Source: Streptomyces odontomachi | GTDB taxonomy: Bacteria; Actinomycetota; Actinomycetes; Streptomycetales; Streptomycetaceae | DNA: 64,000 nt | Assembly (NCBI RefSeq): GCF_024435355.1 | Contig: NZ_JAMJWG010000021.1 | Coordinates: 111,909-175,908 of the forward strand | Reading direction: 5' to 3' | Shown: one piece after another, positions 16,877 to 23,978 of the stretch | Position numbering within the stretch: position 1 is the first letter of the stretch | How the letters are laid out: each line of letters begins with the position of its first letter | The notes under the pieces: model-generated | Told to the model about the DNA's origin: nothing | Seen by the model: only the letters and a program-made list of their open reading frames with translations | Databases searched by the model: none | Position numbers and translations under genes: made by a program

Positions 16877-17093
16877 CAGGCTCAGGCGCGCGCACGCGGC
16901 GGAGCCGCACATCGACACAGACCCGCGCCCCTTCAGGCTCAAGCGCGCCCACGCGGCGGAGCCGCACATCGACACAGACCCGCGCCCCTTCAGGCTCAAG
17001 CGCGCCCACGCGGCGGAGCCGCACATCGACACAGACCCGCGCCCCTTCAGGCTCAGGCGCGCGCACGCGGCGGAGCCGCACATCGACACAGAC
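16866..17093. repeat. Four tandem 57-base repeats
   Basis: Units lie at 16866-16922, 16923-16979, 16980-17036 and 17037-17093, with a partial fifth to about 17106. Units 1 and 4 are identical, and units 2 and 3 are identical, differing from 1 and 4 at two sites. Each carries the self-complementary segment GCGGCGGAGCCGC. The module also occurs once, inverted, in copy A at about 5670-5710. Confidence 0.95.
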
Positions 17094-17139
17094 CCGCGCC
17101 CCTTTGGCGCGCCGCCCCGAGAGGGTCCGGGACGACCGG

Positions 17140-17171
17140 AAGGCCCGGCGCCCGAGTGGGCGCCGGGCCTT
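17140..17171. terminator. Terminator hairpin after groEL1
   Basis: A perfect 14-bp stem (AAGGCCCGGCGCCC with GGGCGCCGGGCCTT) and a GAGT loop begin 25 bases past the groEL stop. The symmetric sequence could serve both converging genes. Confidence 0.8.
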
Positions 17172-17195
17172 CGGCGAGTTGCGTGCGGGTGCGGG

Positions 17196-18818
17196 TCAGT
17201 GGGCGTGGCCGTGACCGTGGCCGCCGGCCGCCGACTCGTCCTCCTCGCTGGGCTTCTCGACGACCAGGGTCTCGGTCGTGAGCAGCAGCGAAGCGATGGA
17301 CGCGGCGTTCTCCAGCGCGGAGCGGGTGACCTTGACGGGGTCGATGACGCCCTGCTTGATCAGGTCGCCGTACTCACCGGTCGCGGCGTTGTAGCCCTCG
17401 CCCTTGCCGAGGTCGGCGACCTTGGAGGCGATGACGTAGCCCTCCAGGCCGGCGTTCTCGGCGATCCAGCGGAGCGGCTCCACGGCGGCGCGGCGGACGA
17501 CGGCGACACCGGTGGCCTCGTCGCCCTCCTTGCCGAGGCTGCCTTCCAGCACCTTGGCCGCGTGGACCAGGGCGGAGCCACCACCGGAGACGATGCCCTC
17601 CTCGACCGCGGCGCGGGTCGCGGAGATGGCGTCCTCCAGACGGTGCTTCTTCTCCTTCAGCTCCACCTCGGTGGCGGCGCCGACCTTGATCACGCACACG
17701 CCGCCGGCCAGCTTCGCGAGGCGCTCCTGGAGCTTCTCGCGGTCCCAGTCGGAGTCCGTGGCCTCGATCTCGGCCTTGATCTGGGCGATCCGGCCCTCGA
17801 CGTCGGCGCTCTTGCCGCCGCCGTCGACGATGGTGGTGTCGTCCTTGGTGACCGTGACGCGGCGGGCGGTGCCGAGCACGTCCAGGCCGACCTGGTCGAG
17901 CTTGAGGCCGACCTCTTCGGCGATGACGGTGCCGCCGGTGAGGGTGGCCATGTCGCCGAGCATCGCCTTGCGGCGGTCGCCGAAGCCGGGGGCCTTCACC
18001 GCGACGGCGTTGAAGGTGCCGCGGATCTTGTTGACGACCAGGGTGGACAGGGCCTCGCCCTCGACGTCCTCGGCGATGATCAGCAGCGGCTTGCTGGCCT
18101 GGATGACCTTCTCCAGCAGCGGCAGCATGTCCTGGATGGAGGAGATCTTGCCCTGGTGGATCAGGATGTAGGGGTCGTCGAGGACGGCCTCCATGCGCTC
18201 CTGGTCGGTCACGAAGTAGTGCGAGAGGTAGCCCTTGTCGAAGGCCATGCCCTCGGTGAAGTCCAGCTCCAGGCCGAAGGTGTTGGACTCCTCGACGGTG
18301 ATGACGCCGTCCTTGCCGACCTTGTCCATCGCCTCGGCGATCAGCTCGCCGACCTGCTGGTCCTGCGCGGACAGCGCGGCGACCGCGGCGATGTCGGACT
18401 TCTCGTCGATGGGGCGCGCCGTGGCGAGCAGGTCGTCGGAGACGGCCTTGACGGCGGCGTCGATGCCCTTCTTCAGCGCGGCCGGGGAGGCACCCGCGGC
18501 CACGTTGCGCAGGCCTTCCTTGACGAGGGCCTGCGCGAGCACGGTGGCGGTGGTGGTGCCGTCACCCGCGATGTCGTTGGTCTTGGTCGCCACCTCCTTG
18601 ACCAGCTGGGCGCCCAGGTTCTCGTACGGGTCGTCGACCTCCACCTCACGGGCGATGGTGACGCCGTCGTTGGTGATGGTGGGGGCGCCGAACTTCTTGT
18701 CGATGACGACGTTGCGACCCTTGGGGCCGATCGTCACCTTGACCGTGTCGGCCAGCTTGTTGACGCCGCGTTCGAGGGCACGACGGGCGTCCTCGTCAAA
18801 CTTCAGAATCTTCGCCAT
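17196..18818 (-). CDS. groEL1: Chaperonin GroEL1, histidine-rich tail
   Basis: The 540-residue 60-kDa chaperonin is the folding cage subunit that works with GroES. ATPase and apical features are intact, including DGTTTATVLAQALV and GGGSALVHAA. The C-terminus ends in a short His-Gly tail (GGHGHGHAH) instead of the GGM repeats of GroEL2, typical of the actinobacterial GroEL1 that sits in an operon with groES. The ATG at 18818 fits the family start. It is cotranscribed with groES, from which it is separated by 192 bases containing a hairpin. Control by HrcA is inferred from CIRCE operators upstream of groES. Confidence 0.97.
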   Translation of the reverse strand: MAKILKFDEDARRALERGVNKLADTVKVTIGPKGRNVVIDKKFGAPTITNDGVTIAREVEVDDPYENLGAQLVKEVATKTNDIAGDGTTTATVLAQALVKEGLRNVAAGASPAALKKGIDAAVKAVSDDLLATARPIDEKSDIAAVAALSAQDQQVGELIAEAMDKVGKDGVITVEESNTFGLELDFTEGMAFDKGYLSHYFVTDQERMEAVLDDPYILIHQGKISSIQDMLPLLEKVIQASKPLLIIAEDVEGEALSTLVVNKIRGTFNAVAVKAPGFGDRRKAMLGDMATLTGGTVIAEEVGLKLDQVGLDVLGTARRVTVTKDDTTIVDGGGKSADVEGRIAQIKAEIEATDSDWDREKLQERLAKLAGGVCVIKVGAATEVELKEKKHRLEDAISATRAAVEEGIVSGGGSALVHAAKVLEGSLGKEGDEATGVAVVRRAAVEPLRWIAENAGLEGYVIASKVADLGKGEGYNAATGEYGDLIKQGVIDPVKVTRSALENAASIASLLLTTETLVVEKPSEEDESAAGGHGHGHAH

Positions 18819-18888
18819 GGGAGCGTTTCAGTCCTCTCGGTTGCGATACCTCGGCCGCCGCCAGGAGCAGCCGCCATCGCGGGAAACC

Positions 18889-18943
18889 GACTGCGCCCCG
18901 GGCGCCCGGCTTCTTTCAGTCGCGGGGGGCCAGGGGCGCAGTC
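18889..18943 (-). other. Intercistronic hairpin groES-groEL1
   Basis: An 11-bp perfect stem (GACTGCGCCCC with GGGGCGCAGTC) encloses a smaller GC hairpin in the groES-groEL gap. It may stabilise the groES message or partly terminate transcription. Confidence 0.5.
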
Positions 18944-19010
18944 ACAAGCGAAATGCGGGTGAGGGGATGGGTTCACGCGGGAACCCGGGCCCGTCGCCCC
19001 GGGTGTCGAA

Positions 19011-19319
19011 CTACTTCTCGATGATCGCGAGGATGTCGCGCGCCGAGAGAACGAGGTAGTCCTCGCCGTTGTACTTCACTTCGGTGCCGCCGTACTTGCT
19101 GTAGAGCACGACATCGCCGTCCTTGACGTCGAGCGGCAGGCGCTCGCCGTTCTCGAAACGGCCCGGGCCGACGGCCAGGACGACGCCCTCCTGGGGCTTC
19201 TCCTTCGCGGTGTCCGGAATGACCAGGCCCGAGGCCGTGGTCTGCTCGGCGTCGAGCGGCTGGACCACAACACGGTCCTCGAGCGGCTTGATGGCAACCT
19301 TGGTGCTGGCGGTCGTCAC
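19011..19319 (-). CDS. groES: Co-chaperonin GroES
   Basis: The 102-residue lid of the GroEL chamber. The conserved IKPLEDRVVVQPL start, mobile loop region around EQTTASGLVIPDTAKEK, and YSKYGGTEVKYNGEDYLVL are present. The start is GTG 19319, with GGGGGAGG seven bases upstream. Two CIRCE operators and a promoter lie 125-175 bases upstream, so the groES-groEL1 operon is expected to be heat-shock controlled by HrcA. Confidence 0.97.
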   Translation of the reverse strand: MTTASTKVAIKPLEDRVVVQPLDAEQTTASGLVIPDTAKEKPQEGVVLAVGPGRFENGERLPLDVKDGDVVLYSKYGGTEVKYNGEDYLVLSARDILAIIEK

Positions 19320-19417
19320 GATCCGACCTCCCCCTTCGGAGATCACGGGGTTGACTGTCTGAGGTGGCGACCAGGTGGATCCGTCGTCGCGGGTGCCGGA
19401 CCTGCCCGTCGCGTCAT

Positions 19418-19444
19418 TTGGCACTCTCCAAGGGGGAGTGCCAA
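19418..19444 (-). promoter_or_regulatory. CIRCE operator 1
   Basis: A perfect inverted repeat TTGGCACTC-N9-GAGTGCCAA, the HrcA-binding CIRCE element, overlaps the predicted transcription start of groES. Confidence 0.93.
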
Positions 19445-19449
19445 TGCTG

Positions 19450-19479
19450 AGACTATGACTGCGATTAGCACTCGGTCAA
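19450..19479 (-). promoter_or_regulatory. groES-groEL1 promoter
   Basis: On the minus strand TTGACC (19479-19474) and TAGTCT (19455-19450) are 18 bases apart. The -35 lies in the spacer of CIRCE 2, and the start point would fall in CIRCE 1, so HrcA binding would block polymerase. Confidence 0.8.
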
Positions 19480-19491
19480 GCGGAGTGCCAA
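19465..19491 (-). promoter_or_regulatory. CIRCE operator 2
   Basis: TTAGCACTC-N9-GAGTGCCAA, one mismatch from perfect symmetry, lies over the -35 hexamer of the groES promoter. Confidence 0.93.
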
Positions 19492-19594
19492 CGCACCGCG
19501 GGTCGCGCCCCGCAGGCCCGCGTACCGCCCGGCCAGGGGCCGCGCACTGCCGGCCGGCGGCCGGCCGCACCACCCGCTGGCCCACAATGGGCGG

Positions 19595-20959
19595 GTGAAC
19601 GACCAGAACGACGCCCTCGACGCCCGCGGCCGTCACCACGCGCACGACCACGCCCACGGCCGGGACGACGCCGACGACCGGGCGAGGGCGGCCGTCGACG
19701 CCCTCACCGCGCTGCACACCCCCGAGGGCCACGCCCTGCTGGACGCGGTGCGCGAGGTACGGGCCGGCGAGGAACTGGCCCTCGCCACCCGGCTGCGCCG
19801 CACCCACCCGGCGGACCTGGTCTCCGCCGCGCTCACCCAGGCGCGGCTGCGGCAGCGGGCGGTGGTGAAGTTCGGTGCCGCGGACGCCGGGCGCATGTTC
19901 TTCACCGCGGACGGCGTCGAGCAGGCGACGCGCGCCGGGGTGGCGGCGCACCGGGCAGCGCGTTTCGCACGGTTGGGCGCACGGTCCATCGCCGACCTCG
20001 GCTGCGGCATCGGCGGCGACGCGATCGCGCTGGCGCGCGCCGGGCTCACCGTGCTCGCCGTCGACCGCTCCCCGCTGACCTGCGCGGTGGCCCGCGCCAA
20101 CGCCGAGGCGCTGGGCCTGGCCGATCGCATCCAGGTGCGCCAGGCGGACGTCACCGAGGTGGACACCGCGCCGTACGACGCCGTCTTCGCCGACCCGGCC
20201 CGGCGCGCCGGCACCGGTCGGATCTTCCGCCCTGAGGCGTACTCGCCGCCGCTGTCCTGGGCCGTCGAGACGGCCCGCCGCGCCTCGTGTGCGGCGCTGA
20301 AGACCGCGCCCGGCATCCCGTACGAGGCGATTCCCGAGGACGTCGAGACCGAGTGGGTGTCGGTGGGTGGTGAGGTGAAGGAGGCGGTGCTGTGGTTCGG
20401 CACCGGCGCACCACCGGCGCGGCGCGCCACCCTGCTGCCGGCGGGCATCGGAACTCCTCCGCACCATGGGACCGTCGAGCCCGTCGAGTCCACCGGAGCG
20501 CAGCCGGCTTCCGACGCGGCGCTCGTGTCCCTGTGCGCGCCCCTGTCCGACCTCCCGCCCGACCCCGAGGTGCGACCTCCCGGGCGTTACGTCTACGAGC
20601 CGGACGGCGCCGTGATCCGCGCCCACCTGGTCGCCGAGGTGGCCCGGCAGGTCGGCGGCGGGCTGCTCGACGCGACCATCGCCTACGTCACCGCTGACGA
20701 GCTGCTGCCCACCCCGTACGCCACCGCGTACGAGATCACCGACGTGCTGCCGTTCAACCTGAAGCGGCTCAGGGCGTTGCTCCGGGAGCGCGGGGTCGGC
20801 ACGCTGACGGTGAAGAAGCGCGGTTCCGCGGTCGAGCCGGAGGAACTCCGGCGCAAGGTACGGCCGCAGGGCCCTCATGCGGCGACGGTCTTCCTGACCC
20901 GGGTCACCGGCGCACCGACCGTGCTCATCGGCCGGCCGGCGGGCCGGCGGACCCCCTGA
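19595..20959 (+). CDS. SAM-dependent methyltransferase with THUMP-like domain
   Basis: The 454-residue class I methyltransferase has a clear SAM-binding motif (ADLGCGIGGDAIALA near residue 135) followed by VLAVDRSPL and DAVFADPARR, an NPPY-like catalytic region. A C-terminal THUMP-like part ends with KKRGSAVEPEELRRKV. The family is conserved beside groES in Streptomyces, and the substrate is probably RNA but unproven. The N-terminus carries a His/Asp-rich stretch (HHAHDHAHGRDDADD). The start is GTG 19595, just past GGGCGG. It is divergent from groES and convergent with the small gene at 20970. Confidence 0.82.
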   Translation: MNDQNDALDARGRHHAHDHAHGRDDADDRARAAVDALTALHTPEGHALLDAVREVRAGEELALATRLRRTHPADLVSAALTQARLRQRAVVKFGAADAGRMFFTADGVEQATRAGVAAHRAARFARLGARSIADLGCGIGGDAIALARAGLTVLAVDRSPLTCAVARANAEALGLADRIQVRQADVTEVDTAPYDAVFADPARRAGTGRIFRPEAYSPPLSWAVETARRASCAALKTAPGIPYEAIPEDVETEWVSVGGEVKEAVLWFGTGAPPARRATLLPAGIGTPPHHGTVEPVESTGAQPASDAALVSLCAPLSDLPPDPEVRPPGRYVYEPDGAVIRAHLVAEVARQVGGGLLDATIAYVTADELLPTPYATAYEITDVLPFNLKRLRALLRERGVGTLTVKKRGSAVEPEELRRKVRPQGPHAATVFLTRVTGAPTVLIGRPAGRRTP

Positions 20960-20969
20960 GGGGCGCGCG

Positions 20970-21191
20970 TCAGTCGACGAACTCCTTCACCCCGTCGGTC
21001 CGCAGGGTGAAGCCCGCGGGGTCGGGAAGCTCGAACGAGGTGCCGTACGGGCCTGCCGTGATCTTGTCGTACTGGCCGCCCTCGGGCTCCGTGTGCACGA
21101 CGGCCTTCGTCACGTCCGGTCGACGAGGCGGCAGCTCCAGCGCCCGCTGGAGCTTGTTCACCTCCGACAGCCGGTCCTGGCTCAGCTCCAC
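20970..21191 (-). CDS. Small hypothetical protein, possibly a gene fragment
   Basis: A 73-residue frame (GTG 21191 start; TTG 21200 also possible) has strong third-position GC and ends FELPDPAGFTLRTDGVKEFVD. The same open frame extends upstream through an apparently coding stretch containing CRECTEED, right to the stop codon of the WD40 gene, with no good ribosome binding site. It may be the surviving 3' part of an older gene cut when the accessory pair arrived. I do not recognise a family. Confidence 0.5.
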   Translation of the reverse strand: MELSQDRLSEVNKLQRALELPPRRPDVTKAVVHTEPEGGQYDKITAGPYGTSFELPDPAGFTLRTDGVKEFVD

Positions 21192-21296
21192 CCCGCACAA
21201 CTCGACCGCCAGCCGCTCGGCAGGCTGGGCCTGGTCCTCCTCGGTGCACTCACGGCAACCGAACGCGCCCCGAGGTGCGGGCCGCTCGGGCCACCG

Positions 21297-23039
21297 TCAG
21301 GAGAAGTCCCACAGCCGCGTGGTGCCGTCACGGCCGGCGGTGGCCAGGAGGCTGCCGTCCGGGGAGAAGGCGGCGCGGAAGACCGCGTCGGTGTGGCCGG
21401 TCAGGGGGGCGCCGACCGGTACCCCGGTGCGGGAGTCCCAGACCCTGACCGTCCCGTCGTGGCTCGTGGTGACCACGTAGCGGCTGTCCGGGGAGAAGGC
21501 GACTCCCTCAACGGTGTCCAGATGTCCGCCGAGCGGGACGGAGTGGCCCGACGTCCCGTTCCACAGGCGGGCGGTGCCGTCGGCACTGCCGCTGACGACG
21601 AAGGTGCCGTCGGGGGAGAAGGCCGACTCGTTGACCCTGTCGGTGTGCCCGGTGAGGCGGGCGACCGGGGTCCAGGTCTCCGCAGACCACAGCGTGACCA
21701 TCCCGTCCTGGCCGGAAGAGGCCAGATGCCGGCCGTCGGGGGAGAACGCCACGCTGTAGACAGGACCGTCGTGCCCGCGCAGCGGCGCACGGGCGGGCTG
21801 GCCCGTATGGGTGTCCCACAGCCACACCGTCCCGTCATGGCCGGCGGTGGCGAGGCGGCGGCCGTCGGGCGTGAACGCAACGTCCCAGACCAGGTTCCGG
21901 TGCCCGGTGAGGAACGGGAAGGCGAGCTTTCCGGTGCCGGTGTTCCACAGGCCCACGGTCCTGTCGTGACTGGCCGTGGCGAGCCTTCTCCCGTCCGGGG
22001 AGAACTCCAACCCCCACACGATGTCGGTGTGTCCCACGAGCGGTGGTACGACGAGCTTCCTGGTGGTCGCGTCCACCAGCGAGACGGCCACGGAGGCATT
22101 GGCGAGGACGCGGCCGTCCGGCGAGAAGGCCACCGTCCAGACCGGCTCCGGCCATCCGAGGGACGGCATCGCCCGCACCCCCGCTCCGGGCCGCGGCCTG
22201 CCGGCTCCGTAGGCGCTTCCCCAGTCGGGAGAAGGCCCGGACGGACCGCCGCCGCGGGTCGCGCTCCCCCGGTCCGATGCGCCGGGCGCGCCCTCGCGAG
22301 TGGTGGTGCCCCACCGGTTCCGGGCGATGGCGATGTGCCCGGCCGTGTCGCGATTCCGCTGCTGGGGGACGGGCAGCGACCGGCCCTCCAGGCTGACCCG
22401 CAGCCGGCCGAAGAGCGTGCTCATCTCGATCAGCTCCGGGCCGCCGGGGATTCCTTCCGACAGCGTTCTGATGAGTTCCCCGGTGAACGCCGTGTGGGGC
22501 TCCCCCGGCGGGGCGAGGGCGACGCGGGTCTCACTGGTGGCGGTCAGGAGGTACGAGCCCCGGACCGTGGCGGAGTCGGCGATCCGCTCGCCCGCCGACA
22601 TCCCCCCGACGAGTGCGCGCCCGCTGTAGCAGCAGTCAAGGATGACGACGGTCCGCGGTGACGGTGCTTCCAGGACGATGCGACGCAGGTCCTCGTACCG
22701 CAGCGAGTGATGCGTGCGCTCCCTGCGGGAGGACGGCATCCCCAGGTAGAGCTCGTCGCTGTACGGGTCCGTCTGTCCGTGCCCGGCGTAGTAGATGAGG
22801 AGGGTGTCGTCGGCCGCCGCGGCCTTTTCCTGAACGAGGTCCAGTACCTGGCCTGTCTTGTCCGGCTGGGCGATCACCGTGCAGGCGCGGCCGGGAAGCC
22901 CCCACACCGCCGGATCGGTCAGGACCTGGCGCAGTCCTTCGAGGTTCCCGGCCACCGCGGGCAGGTCGTCCAGGTGGGCGTAGCTGTGGACGCCGATCAG
23001 CACGGCTTGCGAACGTGCGGGATCCGACAGGACCGTCAC
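21297..23039 (-). CDS. Caspase-like peptidase fused to a seven-repeat WD40 propeller
   Basis: The 580-residue protein begins with a caspase/metacaspase domain: strand SQAVLIGVHSY, catalytic His87 in YYAGHG, and the Cys in ILDCCYSG (Cys137, with Cys136 beside it). After a Gly/Pro/Ser-rich linker (~250-310) come seven WD40 repeats, each with an FSPDGRxLAT-like core and a final LWD-type end. The first is degenerate. Seven blades make a closed propeller, usually a protein-sensing surface. The GTG start overlaps the stop codon of the upstream EACC1-like gene (GTGA), implying translational coupling. Such pairs belong to predicted NTP-dependent or protease-based conflict systems of multicellular bacteria. 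The trigger and substrate are unknown. Confidence 0.88.
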   Translation of the reverse strand: MTVLSDPARSQAVLIGVHSYAHLDDLPAVAGNLEGLRQVLTDPAVWGLPGRACTVIAQPDKTGQVLDLVQEKAAAADDTLLIYYAGHGQTDPYSDELYLGMPSSRRERTHHSLRYEDLRRIVLEAPSPRTVVILDCCYSGRALVGGMSAGERIADSATVRGSYLLTATSETRVALAPPGEPHTAFTGELIRTLSEGIPGGPELIEMSTLFGRLRVSLEGRSLPVPQQRNRDTAGHIAIARNRWGTTTREGAPGASDRGSATRGGGPSGPSPDWGSAYGAGRPRPGAGVRAMPSLGWPEPVWTVAFSPDGRVLANASVAVSLVDATTRKLVVPPLVGHTDIVWGLEFSPDGRRLATASHDRTVGLWNTGTGKLAFPFLTGHRNLVWDVAFTPDGRRLATAGHDGTVWLWDTHTGQPARAPLRGHDGPVYSVAFSPDGRHLASSGQDGMVTLWSAETWTPVARLTGHTDRVNESAFSPDGTFVVSGSADGTARLWNGTSGHSVPLGGHLDTVEGVAFSPDSRYVVTTSHDGTVRVWDSRTGVPVGAPLTGHTDAVFRAAFSPDGSLLATAGRDGTTRLWDFS

Positions 23040-23443
23040 GGCCGGGCATCCTGCCCGTCCGCCGGGGGAGCCGCCGATCGGCCGTCGTCGTCCCAGGTGC
23101 GGAGGATCCGATCGATCGTCTCCGGGGAGCAATCGTCCAGGACGATCACCCGGCCGTCGCGTTCGAGCCGGATGTGTGACGGCCGCGGACGGGAACCACG
23201 CCACGACAGCACCGAGGTGACCAGGCTTCCCAGTGCGATGCTGTTGGCCAGTACCACGTTGACCGCATCCAGCGCGTCGCCCATGTGCCCTTGCGGCAGG
23301 TCCGCCGGGCCCGCCTCGATCCGGGCGCGTCCCCGCAGATCCGGGTCCGACAGCAGCCAGCGGTACAGCGATGTCGTCTCCCCGGCGCGCTGGGCGCTCT
23401 GCCCGTCCGCTGAGGTGCCCCCCAGCCCCAACGTGACCCGCAT
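23036..23443 (-). CDS. EACC1-like effector-associated protein
   Basis: The 135-residue protein matches, by its overall pattern, the family called effector-associated constant component 1. It shows LYRWLLSDPDLRG, a glycine-containing middle, the hydrophobic DALDAVNVVLANSIALGSLVTS helix pair, then a beta hairpin around HIRLERDGRVIVLDD and an end SPETIDRILRTW. These proteins are found next to varied effectors such as caspases and trypsins and are thought to anchor or trigger them. The ATG follows GAGGAG by six bases. It is the first gene of a two-gene unit, with its stop overlapping the caspase start. I rely on memory of the family, so a profile search is needed to be sure. Confidence 0.7.
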   Translation of the reverse strand: MRVTLGLGGTSADGQSAQRAGETTSLYRWLLSDPDLRGRARIEAGPADLPQGHMGDALDAVNVVLANSIALGSLVTSVLSWRGSRPRPSHIRLERDGRVIVLDDCSPETIDRILRTWDDDGRSAAPPADGQDARP

Positions 23444-23675
23444 CGTTCGCTCCTCGCATGCTCCGGCGATCCGAAGTGGTCAGTTTAGAGGGCGAGTTGG
23501 GACCTTATGCGGCCGTTCGCAGCAGCCGCGTCCCGGTGTGTCACCCGTCCCGGCACCCGCAGAGGTTTCAGCGGGGGCCGGGACGGCGGGGTCAGGGGGG
23601 TGGGGGTGAAGGCGGCGATCAAGCGGGCGTCGGCGCCGGAGCGACGCCGTCCTGCCGGAGTTCCTCGGCGCGCCC

Positions 23676-23978
23676 TCAGTCCGCCGACTCGAACCGCCAC
23701 CGGTGCACCGCCCGCCGGACGAGGTCCGGGCCCGGTTCAGGGAGTTCGGGCAGGTTGGCGGTGTGCGGGTCGGCGAGGGTGGTGGCCGGCCACCAGGTGA
23801 TGACGAGGACGCGGTCCTCGGGTGCCGTGAAGGTCTCGCGGCGCGACGGCGCCGGGGCGAGGGGCTGGGCGCGGGCCCAGGCGAGCAGGTCGGGGCCGCG
23901 CCCTGGCACCGCCCGCGCCTCCCACATCAGGGCGACCGTCATGGTCCGGTGACCGTCATGAGTACCGGTGACCGTCAT
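23676..23978 (-). CDS. Small hypothetical protein coupled to tsaD
   Basis: The 100-residue protein has a compact alpha/beta pattern (VALMWEARAVPGRGPDLLAWA ... RVLVITWWP) reminiscent of antibiotic-monooxygenase-like dimeric barrels, but no catalytic signature. The ATG at 23978 overlaps the tsaD stop (ATGA), so translation is probably coupled. The start region contains three copies of ATGACGGTC. The third is in frame and could be a shorter start at 23942. Function unknown. Confidence 0.65.
   Translation of the reverse strand: MTVTGTHDGHRTMTVALMWEARAVPGRGPDLLAWARAQPLAPAPSRRETFTAPEDRVLVITWWPATTLADPHTANLPELPEPGPDLVRRAVHRWRFESAD

Larger units (their letters stand above)
16690..17195. other. Repeat-rich convergent intergenic region
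   Basis: The 506 bases hold a dispersed repeat copy (16750-16876), four tandem 57-base units (16866-17093) and the groEL terminator hairpin. Reading frames cross the repeats only because 57 is a multiple of three; they have no start signals and are not called as genes. Confidence 0.7.

Noticed and set aside
16866..17093. Possible CRISPR array
   Set aside because: The units are contiguous with no spacers, and no cas genes are near. They are a tandem repeat.
16696..17214. Open frame across the 57-base repeats
   Set aside because: The frame stays open only because 57 is divisible by three. It has no start signal and an Arg/Ser/Thr repeat product without support.
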